NCBI GenBank assembly: GCA_024222455.1
Contig: JAAEPD010000660.1
Coordinates: 1 to 33,108 of the forward strand
Length of the DNA stretch: 33,108 bases
Origin: Aureispira sp.
GTDB taxonomy: Bacteria > Bacteroidota > Bacteroidia > Chitinophagales > Saprospiraceae
Reading direction: 5' to 3'
The position numbers and the translations under genes are program-made. This document shows, in pieces, positions 7,586 through 15,415 of the stretch; the first letter of the stretch is position 1; the number at the start of each line of letters is the position of its first letter. The notes beneath the pieces were generated by a model. That model ran no database searches. It was not told the DNA's origin and saw only the letters and a program-made list of their open reading frames with translations.

Positions 7586-8410
7586 ATGCTAACAGACAAA
7601 AACAAACTTAGCCTCATTTTTTTAGCTCCAGCACTTATTTTAGCTTTAGACCTATCAATGCAAATATTTAGTACTTTCACCACAATGGACATTAATAAAA
7701 CTATCCATTCTTCTCTACCATCAGATCAAGTAACACTATTGCAAAATAGTCCTGATGGACTCATGAGTTTCACTAGTAATGATGTGATAGATAATTATAA
7801 CACCGTAACAGTTTCTCCAGATAAAATGAATGTTTTTTATCTTGGAGTAGACAATCCTATTTCGATAAACACTAATATTCCTAAAGAAAATATACAAGTT
7901 ACATCAGCAGACACCAACCTTACAATAAGCAAGACATTGAAAGATCGTTATTTTGTTAGAGTTCGTAAGCCTGGTTTCGTTTCTTTTCATGTAACCAATA
8001 GTGTTACAGGAATAAAATATCGTTTCCAATTTAGGGCAAAACGAATTCCTAGTCCTATTGTTCATTTAGGTAACTATTCGTCGAGTTTCGGTGGTTTCGA
8101 TAGATATACAGGTGGTGTTATGAGCGCTAACCAATTCAAAGCACAAGTAGGCTTAACAGCTTCGTTAGATAATTTTGACTTTGATGCTAAATGCAGTATT
8201 AAATCATTCACTATGTACCATACACCCAAAGGACAAGAACCAATAAAAATTAAACAAACACAAACAGGTGACGTTTTTTCTCCTGCTGTGCTAAAAGCTA
8301 TTCAAGCGGCTAAACCTGGTGACCAGTATACTTTTTTTGATGTAAAGACCATTGTCCCTGGCAATAGAGCTTCTAACCTAGCCAATAGTCTTTCTTTTAT
8401 TATTAAATAA
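7586..8410 (+). CDS. Shortened GldM paralogue B (TM-D3-D4), second D4 cysteine lost
   Basis: The 274-residue product has the same plan as paralogue A. A TM helix at about 9-28 shares FLAPALILALDLS, D3 begins near 73 (VTVSPDKMNVFYLGVDNP) and D4 near 153. D4 has a small insertion rich in Gly/Ser/Tyr (about 160-173) compared with A. The first conserved D4 cysteine is kept (FDAKCSIKS), but the second position reads KTIVPGN instead of ARCPGD, so the likely disulfide cannot form. D1, D2 and the motor-helix motif are missing. It is a tandem duplicate of A that has diverged. It lies 104 bases upstream of the full-length gldM at 8515 with no clear terminator between, so the two may be co-transcribed. 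Confidence 0.85.
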   Translation: MLTDKNKLSLIFLAPALILALDLSMQIFSTFTTMDINKTIHSSLPSDQVTLLQNSPDGLMSFTSNDVIDNYNTVTVSPDKMNVFYLGVDNPISINTNIPKENIQVTSADTNLTISKTLKDRYFVRVRKPGFVSFHVTNSVTGIKYRFQFRAKRIPSPIVHLGNYSSSFGGFDRYTGGVMSANQFKAQVGLTASLDNFDFDAKCSIKSFTMYHTPKGQEPIKIKQTQTGDVFSPAVLKAIQAAKPGDQYTFFDVKTIVPGNRASNLANSLSFIIK

Positions 8411-8514
8411 TTCAAAATAACTAAGACAAAACAGAATACAACTGAGGCAAACCAACAAGATTGATTTATCAACACTGAACTGTTTTTTATAACCTTTTCA
8501 AAAAACCTGTGAAT

Positions 8515-10149
8515 ATGTCTATTCCAAAGGAACCAAGGCAGTTGATGATCAACCTAATGTATTTAGTTTTGACTGCTATGTTGGCACTTAATGTGTCCGC
8601 AGAAATTATCAACGCATTTTTCTCTTTAGATAAGGGAATCGAAAGAACAAACAAAACTGTTGTCAAAAGTAGTGGCAAAATAGCGGAGGACATGGCTTAT
8701 GTGGCCAAAACCAAAACTCAATATTTGCCCTTAGTAGAGACAGCTAAACAATTACAAGAGATCACCAAAGAATTTAATGCCTATATAGATGGGCTGAGAG
8801 ATCGGATGGTCGAAGAATCTGGAGGAGCTTATACGCTGGAAGAGGCAACAGCTAATGGGCATCCTGAGTTAGAAGGCAAACCAAAAGGAAAAAAAGACAA
8901 AGATACTCCACAACGTATTTTTGTAAGTGGTGACTATGGTGGACAAGGGAGCAAAACACCTGAAGGACCTGTGCTCATGCAAAAAATCATGGATACTAAA
9001 GCTCAATATTTAGCTTTACTCAAAGAGCTTTGGGTAAGCAGCCCAATAGAAGGAACTTCTTTTGAGGATCCAAACAAACAAGCAACCACTTTAGATACAC
9101 TAGGAGCTGATTTGACTCTAGGAGTAGACAATGAGCATGAAGCTACTGGTAAAAGTTGGGAAGAGTTTAATTTTGGACATATGCCTGTAGCAGCTGTTTA
9201 TCCTATGTTGCGCAAGTTTCAAAACGATGCTCAAATGACCGAAATTGCGTTAATCAATTTCTTAGCTAAACAAATGGGAACAACTAGTGCTCCTATCAAT
9301 AGCTTTGAGGTAGTGGCCTTCTCTCCTAAATCTTATATCATGTTGGGAGAAGAATACAATGCAGAAATCGCATTAGGGGCTTTTTCTGACAAAGGTAATA
9401 TTGTGGGAAGTGTTAATGGAAAGAAAGTCCCAGTCAAAAATGGGAAAGCGATCTATTCTGCTAAGCCTACCAGTCTTGGAGAGAAAAAATACACTGCTAG
9501 TTTTAATGTTAAAAATCCTATAAATGGAAACAATGAAGTTGTTAAAAGAGACTTCTTCTATGAAGTAGGCCAACGTCAAATTGCTGTATCTGCCAACAAA
9601 ATGAATGTAATGTACATAGGAGTAGAAAATCCTATAACAGTAGCAGCCGCTGGTATCAAAACCAGTAATCTGAGTGTAACTGCTAGTAATGGAACTAGCC
9701 TAAAATCAACTGGTGGGGGAAAATTTATTGCTACTGCAAAAAAGATAGGTCCAACAACTGTCAATGTAAAGGATAAGTCTAATGGAAAAAGCTTCCCTTT
9801 TACGTTTAGAGTAAAACGAATACCTGATCCTGTAGTCCGTTTGGGCAAAAAACAGGATGGAATCATGAAATCGGGTGCATTTAGAGCACAAGGAGGATTG
9901 ATACCTTGGTTGGATAATTTTGATTTTGGAGCTAGATGCACTATACAGTCCTATACACTCTACTGGACCCGCAAACGCGAAGATCCTGTAGAATTGACCG
10001 GAACTAGAGGCAAATTTACAGGTAAGATCAAAAACGCAATATTAGCAGCTAAACCAGGTGACCAATATGCCTTTGTCAATGTACGTGCACGCTGCCCTGG
10101 TGATATTGCTGCTCGACAAGTTAATGGTCTTTCTTTTCAAATTAAATAA
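8515..10149 (+). CDS. gldM: Full-length GldM, gliding/T9SS motor subunit (copy 1)
   Basis: From the ATG at 8515 the product has 544 residues, close to typical GldM/PorM size; a GTG two codons upstream is less likely. GldM pairs with GldL in the proton-driven inner-membrane motor that powers gliding and type IX secretion and reaches across the periplasm to the GldK/GldN ring. The N-terminus MSIPKEPRQLMINLMYLV keeps Arg8 and Tyr16, equivalent to Arg9 and Tyr17 of Flavobacterium GldM, in the helix that inserts into the GldL ring. D1 (helical) runs to about 250, D2 about 261-350, D3 about 355-432 and D4 about 433-544, with cysteines in GARCTIQ and ARCPGD. No gldK or gldL lies beside it. A strong terminator follows. 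Confidence 0.93.
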   Translation: MSIPKEPRQLMINLMYLVLTAMLALNVSAEIINAFFSLDKGIERTNKTVVKSSGKIAEDMAYVAKTKTQYLPLVETAKQLQEITKEFNAYIDGLRDRMVEESGGAYTLEEATANGHPELEGKPKGKKDKDTPQRIFVSGDYGGQGSKTPEGPVLMQKIMDTKAQYLALLKELWVSSPIEGTSFEDPNKQATTLDTLGADLTLGVDNEHEATGKSWEEFNFGHMPVAAVYPMLRKFQNDAQMTEIALINFLAKQMGTTSAPINSFEVVAFSPKSYIMLGEEYNAEIALGAFSDKGNIVGSVNGKKVPVKNGKAIYSAKPTSLGEKKYTASFNVKNPINGNNEVVKRDFFYEVGQRQIAVSANKMNVMYIGVENPITVAAAGIKTSNLSVTASNGTSLKSTGGGKFIATAKKIGPTTVNVKDKSNGKSFPFTFRVKRIPDPVVRLGKKQDGIMKSGAFRAQGGLIPWLDNFDFGARCTIQSYTLYWTRKREDPVELTGTRGKFTGKIKNAILAAKPGDQYAFVNVRARCPGDIAARQVNGLSFQIK

Positions 10150-10182
10150 TTTAAATAATAGATTTTTTTTAGTAGCTTTAGT

Positions 10183-10222
10183 AGCAAGGAACTATTATTA
10201 ATAGAGTTCCTTGCTCTTTTCT
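10183..10222 (+). terminator. Terminator after GldM copy 1
   Basis: AGCAAGGAACT (10183-10193) pairs perfectly with AGTTCCTTGCT (10205-10215), followed by CTCTTTTCT. It closes the unit containing paralogue B and gldM copy 1. Confidence 0.88.
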
Positions 10223-10263
10223 AATTGTTTATTCTTAAGATTTTATACTAAAAAAAACTCCTT

Positions 10264-10578
10264 ATGGATACTCCAACTAATGATGAAGAATTAAAACGAA
10301 TCGCCGAATTAGAAGAAAAATTAAAAACGTTAGAGGAAGAAAAACGCATAAAGGAGTTAGAAGAAAAGCTTGCAAAACTAGAGGCTCAGAAAGAAGAAAA
10401 GGAAAACACTAAAAAGAAATTAAGGTTTGGACTACTCACTGGCATTTTTGGAACTTCTTTAATTGGTACCATCATTGCCATAGTAGTAGCAATAACAGTT
10501 GTAGCATCAGTTGTTGTCGCTGGTTTAGGAGGTATTTTAGCACTAGGACTCAGCATTTTTGGTGGTGCATTTAAATAA
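10264..10578 (+). CDS. Small coiled-coil membrane protein
   Basis: The 104-residue product starts with a highly charged coiled coil (about 5-55; ELEEKLKTLEEEKRIKELEE) and ends with a glycine/alanine/valine-rich hydrophobic region (about 58-104) that could form one or two membrane helices. No signal peptide is present, and the coiled coil would be cytoplasmic if the usual positive-inside rule holds (KKKLRFG precedes the membrane part). I recognise no family. It is nine bases upstream of the next coiled-coil membrane gene, so they form an operon. Both sit between GldM-related genes, which hints at a role near the motor but does not prove one. A decayed copy of its 3' end appears near 10999-11050. 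Confidence 0.7.
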   Translation: MDTPTNDEELKRIAELEEKLKTLEEEKRIKELEEKLAKLEAQKEEKENTKKKLRFGLLTGIFGTSLIGTIIAIVVAITVVASVVVAGLGGILALGLSIFGGAFK

Positions 10579-10587
10579 TAGGCAATT

Positions 10588-10998
10588 ATGACAAATAAAG
10601 AAAAAATAGATACTTTAGAACAAAAGATAGCAGCATTTGAAGAGCAAGAAAAAAATAATAACCAAAAAAAAATAGATGCTTTAGAACGGAAAATTTCGGA
10701 TTTAGGACAAAACCCTTCTAAAAAGCCTACAACAGCAATTAAGAAGTTATTTACTATAAACTCTGAGACCCTTAAAATTAGTGTGATTACAGGTGCCAGT
10801 TATGGTTTTATTACAGCATTTTCAATAAATAATATATTTGTTTGGGCTGTACCTATTATAATTATAATACTTACAGCTCTAAAGTTCTACTACAAAAAAC
10901 AAAATAAACAAGTTTGGGCATTAGCAGCATATAGAGTATCAATATACTGGTGCTTCTATGGTTTTTTACTATTTCTTCTATGGAGGTTTCCTTTTTAA
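10588..10998 (+). CDS. Coiled-coil protein with two membrane helices
   Basis: The 136-residue product begins with a coiled coil (about 4-47; KIDTLEQKIAAFEEQEKNNN) followed by a basic linker and two hydrophobic stretches (about 66-95 and 115-134). A charged loop KFYYKKQNKQVWALAAY lies between them. No known domain is recognised. The plan matches the upstream 104-residue protein (soluble coiled coil, then membrane part), so the two may act together. A broken paralogue follows at 11052-11366. The gene lies within the GldM-related cluster but has no sequence relation to GldM or GldL. Confidence 0.7.
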   Translation: MTNKEKIDTLEQKIAAFEEQEKNNNQKKIDALERKISDLGQNPSKKPTTAIKKLFTINSETLKISVITGASYGFITAFSINNIFVWAVPIIIIILTALKFYYKKQNKQVWALAAYRVSIYWCFYGFLLFLLWRFPF

Positions 10999-11050
10999 GG
11001 ATTTTTAGTACTTCTTTGGTTGGTACTGGCTCATTCAAATAATAATAAGT
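10999..11050 (+). pseudogene. Remnant of a duplicated 3' end of the 104-residue coiled-coil gene
   Basis: GGATTTTTAGTACTTCTTTG followed by GTTGGTACTGGC resembles the membrane-encoding part of the 104-residue gene (around 10441-10470, GGCATTTTTGGAACTTCTTT). It then joins directly to TTCAAATAATAATAAGTTATGAC, which resembles that gene's stop and the junction to the next gene. The middle appears deleted. The similarity is short, so the call is tentative. Confidence 0.4.
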
Positions 11051-11051
11051 T

Positions 11052-11366
11052 ATGACTAATAAAGAAAATTTCTAGTTAAAAAAAGAACAGCCACAAAATA
11101 ATGGCTCAAAGACGATCAAAGTTGCCATTAGCTCCTTATACGTCTATTTTCTATGCATACTTTTAGGTTCTCTAATTGAACCTAATTTTAGTGGTTATTT
11201 CATCATATTGGTACCTTTGGTGTTAGTTGTTCTTATTAGTTTAGGCATTGTCCTAAAAATTAAAAAGAACGATGATTGGGCCAAAGCTTCTTTTACAGTC
11301 CTTAAATATTGGGGCATTTACGCCACTTTTCTTTTTCTACTCATTTACTTTGAAATAATTGTTTAA
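11052..11366 (+). pseudogene. Broken paralogue of the coiled-coil/two-helix membrane protein
   Basis: ATG ACT AAT AAA GAA copies the start of the 136-residue gene (MTNKE), but codon 8 is TAG. The same frame then continues open for 96 codons to a TAA at 11364-11366. The read-through product has two hydrophobic segments and a charged loop, and its C-terminal half aligns by eye with the intact neighbour: LVPLVLVVLISLG against AVPIIIIILTALK, and LKYWGIYATFLFLLIY against YRVSIYWCFYGFLLFL. The coiled coil is nearly all lost. It is either a pseudogene or a sequence error at the TAG; no good alternative start is seen within the frame. Confidence 0.65.
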
Positions 11367-11387
11367 ACACTCCTAAAAAGACTCTAC

Positions 11388-12443
11388 TTGCTTTTTCAAA
11401 GCCCTCATAATGCATCCTCCCCCCCCAAGAATCAACGTATTTTACTAATAGTATTACCCCTAATTATAATACTATTAGGCTATAATACCTACCTAGCTTT
11501 TTCTAAAATGAGTGCAGATAAGGCACCTGTAGAAGAAAAAATCTCCTTTCCACCACATTCTCATGAACAAGAACTGATGGAGTTCAATTCTAGGCCTATA
11601 ATTTCAAAAGACACCAGCTATAACGTACAATTTGCCTATGGAAAGAGAATGTATGACTTAATGGGCCTTCGCATTTTTGCAAATGGGAAGCAATTGCTCC
11701 CATCTTATGATTCTATACATGGCACAATGTATTCTTTCTCCACTAGACCTACTAAAATAGGAGAACAAAGCATTTCTGTTGAAGTTATATTCCTGAATCC
11801 TCACACCCATCAAATGGATACCATTCAACGAGACTTTTACTTTGAAGTTGACATCCCCAAATACATGGTTGGGCTAAATAAAAATAATGTACTCTACAAG
11901 GGGATCGAAAATCATATCACAGTTACCCCCTTTGGTATAGTTGGAGGAAATACATCTCTTAAAGTACAAGGATGTAGAGCTAAGCTCCGAAAAAATGGGA
12001 AAATGCGTTCCTCTATTCATGCTTTAGATACAGGCAATCTACATTTAATATATCAGACAAGAGGTATGAAGCCCAAATGGGAAATAGACTCTTTTCATTA
12101 CAAAGTAGTAGAGCTACCCAATCCTGTTGCTCGAATAGCAGGGCAACAGAGTGGTATTATCCCTAGTTCTGAATTTAGCAAAAATAAACAGCTAAGCTTA
12201 GCCTTAGAATCAGTAGAAACAGACAGTACTTGCAAACTCCAATCTTACAAACTTATTTATACCTCTAGCCAAAAAGATGCTCAAATCCTAAAAGGTAAAA
12301 ACCTGAAATTTAAAGGGAAAATACTGCAAGCAATTCAAGCTGCTCAGCCCAAAGATCAGTACCATTTTATAGATATTATGGCCTTATGCCCTGCTGATAC
12401 CAAAGCTAGAAGAATTAGCAGTCTGGTGTTTGTGATTAAATAA
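11388..12443 (+). CDS. Shortened GldM paralogue D (TM-D2-D3-D4), possible phase-variable start
   Basis: The open frame from a TTG at 11388 encodes 351 residues. A TM helix at about 18-38 (ILLIVLPLIIILLGYNTYLA) is followed by a linker, a GldM D2-like region (about 70-160; TRPTKIGEQS then RDFYFEVD), D3 (about 162-245, with an extra cysteine, VQGCRAK) and D4 (about 246-351, cysteines in STCKLQS and ALCPAD). The helical D1 is absent and the PRQ motif is not conserved. The start is odd. By comparison with paralogue E the natural start is the ATG at 11410, but an eight-C tract (11419-11426) leaves that ATG one base out of frame and it ends after 12 codons; nine Cs would restore it. So the gene is either translated from TTG or switched off in this sequence. 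Confidence 0.75.
   Translation: MLFQSPHNASSPPKNQRILLIVLPLIIILLGYNTYLAFSKMSADKAPVEEKISFPPHSHEQELMEFNSRPIISKDTSYNVQFAYGKRMYDLMGLRIFANGKQLLPSYDSIHGTMYSFSTRPTKIGEQSISVEVIFLNPHTHQMDTIQRDFYFEVDIPKYMVGLNKNNVLYKGIENHITVTPFGIVGGNTSLKVQGCRAKLRKNGKMRSSIHALDTGNLHLIYQTRGMKPKWEIDSFHYKVVELPNPVARIAGQQSGIIPSSEFSKNKQLSLALESVETDSTCKLQSYKLIYTSSQKDAQILKGKNLKFKGKILQAIQAAQPKDQYHFIDIMALCPADTKARRISSLVFVIK
11419..11426 (+). repeat. Eight-C homopolymer just after a start codon
   Basis: The tract begins seven bases after the ATG triplet at 11410-11412. With eight Cs the ATG frame reads MHPPPPRINVFY and stops; with nine it reads MHPPPPKNQRILL and joins the long frame, matching MHPENSKKQRVLL of paralogue E. Such tracts often slip during replication. 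Confidence 0.7.
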
Positions 12444-12469
12444 TTTTTATCTGATTCAAAACCTAAGTC

Positions 12470-13504
12470 GTGCACCCTGAAAATTCCAAAAAACAACGTG
12501 TTTTACTGATGTTATTATCCCTAGTCACGATACTGCTAGGATATAATACCTATTTAGCTTTTTCTAAAATAAACACAGATAAGGCTCCTATAAAAGAAAC
12601 GAGTCCCTTTCCACCACATTCTTATGAACCAGAACTGATGGAATTCAATTCTAGGCCTATTATCTCAAGAGACACTAGTTACAACGTCCAATTTGCCTAT
12701 GGCAAAAGAATGCACGATATCATGGGCCTTCACATTTTTGCAAATGGCAAACAATTGGTCCCCTCTTATGATTCTATTCGTGGTATTATATATCCTTTCT
12801 CCACTAAACCTACCAAAGTGGGAGAACAGAGTGTTTTTGTTGAAACCATTTTTCTAAATCCTCATACCCACCAAATGGATACTATACAACGAACTTTCTA
12901 CTATACCTCTGGATTTTCAAAACGCATGGTTTACCTTCATAAAAATAAAATACTCTATAAAGGCATAGAAAACCCTGTCATTCTTACTCATTTTGGTATA
13001 GGCCCAAGTAGCCTATCTTTTTCGGTAAGTGGATGTAAATCTAATATCAAAAAGGCTGGAAAAAACCTTTTCTATGTTCATGCTTTAGATACTGGCCACC
13101 TAACCTTATTACATCGTAAAGTTCATAGAAACCCGCAACGCAAAGTAGACTCTTTCCGTTATAAAGTAGTAGAACTCCCCAACCCTATTGCCCGAATAAA
13201 TGGTAAACAAAGTGGTGTTATTTCCAGTGTCAAATTTAAAAGATATAAACAGCTAACCCTAGACCTAGAATCGGTAGAAACGGATAGTGTTTGCAAACTC
13301 CAATCTTACAAACTTATTCATACTCCAAACCTAGAAAAACCTCAGATTATAAAAGGTTCTAGCCTAGAGTTTAAAGGGAAAGTACTCAAAGCTATTCAAG
13401 CAGCTTACCCTAAAGACCAATACCATTTCATAGACATTATGGTCTTATGTCCTGGTGACACTAAAGCTAGAAGAATTAGCAGTTTGGTGTTTATGGTTAA
13501 ATAA
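12470..13504 (+). CDS. Shortened GldM paralogue E (TM-D2-D3-D4)
   Basis: The 344-residue product starts at GTG 12470, exactly where paralogue D has its ATG, so the GTG is well supported. It has a TM helix (about 11-30, LLMLLSLVTILLGYNTYLAF), D2 (about 62-152), D3 (about 153-238, with the extra cysteine SGCKSN shared with D) and D4 (about 239-344, cysteines in SVCKLQS and VLCPGD). It is a recent tandem duplicate of D: long stretches match at DNA level, such as ATTCTAGGCCTAT and CAAATGGATAC. It lies 26 bases after D and probably shares its transcript. D1 and the complete motor motif of full GldM are absent. A membrane-anchored periplasmic role is inferred. Confidence 0.83.
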   Translation: MHPENSKKQRVLLMLLSLVTILLGYNTYLAFSKINTDKAPIKETSPFPPHSYEPELMEFNSRPIISRDTSYNVQFAYGKRMHDIMGLHIFANGKQLVPSYDSIRGIIYPFSTKPTKVGEQSVFVETIFLNPHTHQMDTIQRTFYYTSGFSKRMVYLHKNKILYKGIENPVILTHFGIGPSSLSFSVSGCKSNIKKAGKNLFYVHALDTGHLTLLHRKVHRNPQRKVDSFRYKVVELPNPIARINGKQSGVISSVKFKRYKQLTLDLESVETDSVCKLQSYKLIHTPNLEKPQIIKGSSLEFKGKVLKAIQAAYPKDQYHFIDIMVLCPGDTKARRISSLVFMVK

Positions 13505-13633
13505 ATTCTAATTTACTGTGTAACCTTTTTCCATTTTTGCGTTATACTAAGAAAAAAACGACCTTCTGCATAATAGAATAGGCCTTTATAGTAGTTATTA
13601 TAATACACTCTTTCTTTTCTAAACCCCTGTGCT

Positions 13634-15274
13634 ATGTCCTTTGCCAGAGAACCTCGCCAACTCATGATCAGCCTCATGTACTTGGTTTTGATAGCGATGC
13701 TAGCCTTAAATGTCTCTTCTGAGATCATTTATGCCTTTTATCGTATAGACGAAACTATGGAGCGCAGCAATGTTATCTTAGAAAAGACCCGAGATGATTT
13801 GGTAGCCGAATTAGAAGAAATCAGCCAAACAAAGACTCAATATATTCCTCTCATAGACGCTATGAAAGAGATTAGGACGATTACTAAGGAGTTTTCCAAT
13901 TATGTAGATACCTTGCGCCAAGCATTAGTTACAGAATCTGGAGGTTACTATACCTCTCAGGAAACTGTTAATGATCCAGTATTGGTAGGCAGACCTAAAT
14001 ATTCAAAGAATAAAGATGTTCCTCAACGAATGTTTGTAACAGGTGATTATGGTACCCAACAACGACTCCCAAAAGCCATAGAATTAGATAGAAGGATTCA
14101 AGAAACTAATCAAAAATACATAACACTCCTAAATAGTCGTTGGGACAATGGAGGAATAAAAGCAACTATATTTGCAGATGAACGTAAGCAAGAGGCTACT
14201 ATAGCAAATGTATTAGAAGATATAGCTCTTGAAGGTTCTGAAAGCTATACACCAAGCGAAGGTGAGCATCGTTCTTGGGCTGAATATAACTTTGGACATA
14301 TGCCTGTAGCAGCTATCTACCCCATGCTTCGAAAGTTTCAGAATGATGCAAAAGTTACAGAGTTTAATCTCATCAATTTTTTAGCCTCTCAAATAGGCAC
14401 AAGCTGTTGTTTTTGCTATGAACAGTTTGATGTCTTTGCTGCAAGCAGCCAAAATTATATTCTACTAGGAGATACATACGAATCTGATATAGCCTTAGGT
14501 GCTTATAGCAAACATAAAAAAGGCTCTAGAGTACTGGTAAAGGGTAAAGAATTGCTAATACAAGATGGAAAAGCAATGTATTCGACTCGACCAACTCGAT
14601 TGGGTAAACACAGCTATCATGTAGACTATGAAATCATCAATCCACTTACTCAGGAAATAGATACAGTTGTCTCTAGAGATTTCTATTTTGAGGTTGGGAT
14701 GGGTAATGCAACTGCTTCTGCTGACAAAATGAATGTAGTCTATATTGGTGTCAATAATCCGATCACAATCGTAAAACCTAAAAGCTATACTCAAGTCTAC
14801 CTAGAGGGGGAAGGCAGCATAAATATAAATGAAAGTGGCAAATATATAGTCAAAGTTAACCAGGCTGGCAAAACAAATTTGGTCGTAGCCAACCCAAGTA
14901 CTGGACACAAAATTCCTTTTCTTTTTTATAAAAAATCAATCCCTCAGCCCAGTCTACAATTAGGAGGATACACTGGAAATGATGGTGAGATAAATTCTAA
15001 TTTATTCAAACAGCAAAAAAGGTTATTGGCTGTACTCAAAGATTTTGATTTTGATGCAAAATGCCATATCCAGTCCTTCAACTTATATCATATTCCTAAA
15101 AGGGAAGATGCTGTAGAATACACCAACAATGGAAGTAACTTTTCCACAGAAGTACTTCATGCTATACAACAAGGAAACACTGGTGACCAATACATTTTCA
15201 CCAATGCTAAAGCCTTATGTCCTGGAGATAAAGCAGGACGTTATATTAGCAGTCTATCCTTCCAAATCAAATAA
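13634..15274 (+). CDS. gldM: Full-length GldM, gliding/T9SS motor subunit (copy 2)
   Basis: The 546-residue product starts MSFAREPRQLMISLMYLVLI and keeps Arg8 and Tyr16 of the GldL-binding helix, as in copy 1. D1 runs to about 255 (with WAEYNFGHMPVAAIYPMLRK, nearly identical to copy 1), D2 about 266-355 (unusual TSCCFCYEQ just before it), D3 about 358-434 and D4 about 435-546, with cysteines in DAKCHIQS and ALCPGD. The protein is intact and diverged from copy 1 mainly in D2-D3, so it is an old paralogue rather than a recent copy. It probably forms an alternative motor stalk with a GldL encoded elsewhere. It is the nearest full GldM upstream of the gldN genes. Confidence 0.92.
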   Translation: MSFAREPRQLMISLMYLVLIAMLALNVSSEIIYAFYRIDETMERSNVILEKTRDDLVAELEEISQTKTQYIPLIDAMKEIRTITKEFSNYVDTLRQALVTESGGYYTSQETVNDPVLVGRPKYSKNKDVPQRMFVTGDYGTQQRLPKAIELDRRIQETNQKYITLLNSRWDNGGIKATIFADERKQEATIANVLEDIALEGSESYTPSEGEHRSWAEYNFGHMPVAAIYPMLRKFQNDAKVTEFNLINFLASQIGTSCCFCYEQFDVFAASSQNYILLGDTYESDIALGAYSKHKKGSRVLVKGKELLIQDGKAMYSTRPTRLGKHSYHVDYEIINPLTQEIDTVVSRDFYFEVGMGNATASADKMNVVYIGVNNPITIVKPKSYTQVYLEGEGSININESGKYIVKVNQAGKTNLVVANPSTGHKIPFLFYKKSIPQPSLQLGGYTGNDGEINSNLFKQQKRLLAVLKDFDFDAKCHIQSFNLYHIPKREDAVEYTNNGSNFSTEVLHAIQQGNTGDQYIFTNAKALCPGDKAGRYISSLSFQIK

Positions 15275-15415
15275 TTTTTAAATTATTTCACTTTTTTTTC
15301 AATAAAACTGTATCTATTTTCTTTCCTCGCATTATATAAGCAGAAACACATAGAAAGCAACATAATCTACAGTTGCAAATAATAATATTCCAGTAATCAT
15401 AAAAAAAAGAATCTT

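Noticed and set aside
10264-10998. Coiled-coil membrane proteins as the missing GldL
   Set aside because: GldL has two N-terminal TM helices with a conserved Glu and a long cytoplasmic tail; these proteins have the coiled coil first and the membrane part last.
11388-13504. Paralogues D and E as a single broken full-length gldM
   Set aside because: Each has its own TM start, a full D2-D3-D4 and a proper stop, and they repeat the same domains rather than complement each other.
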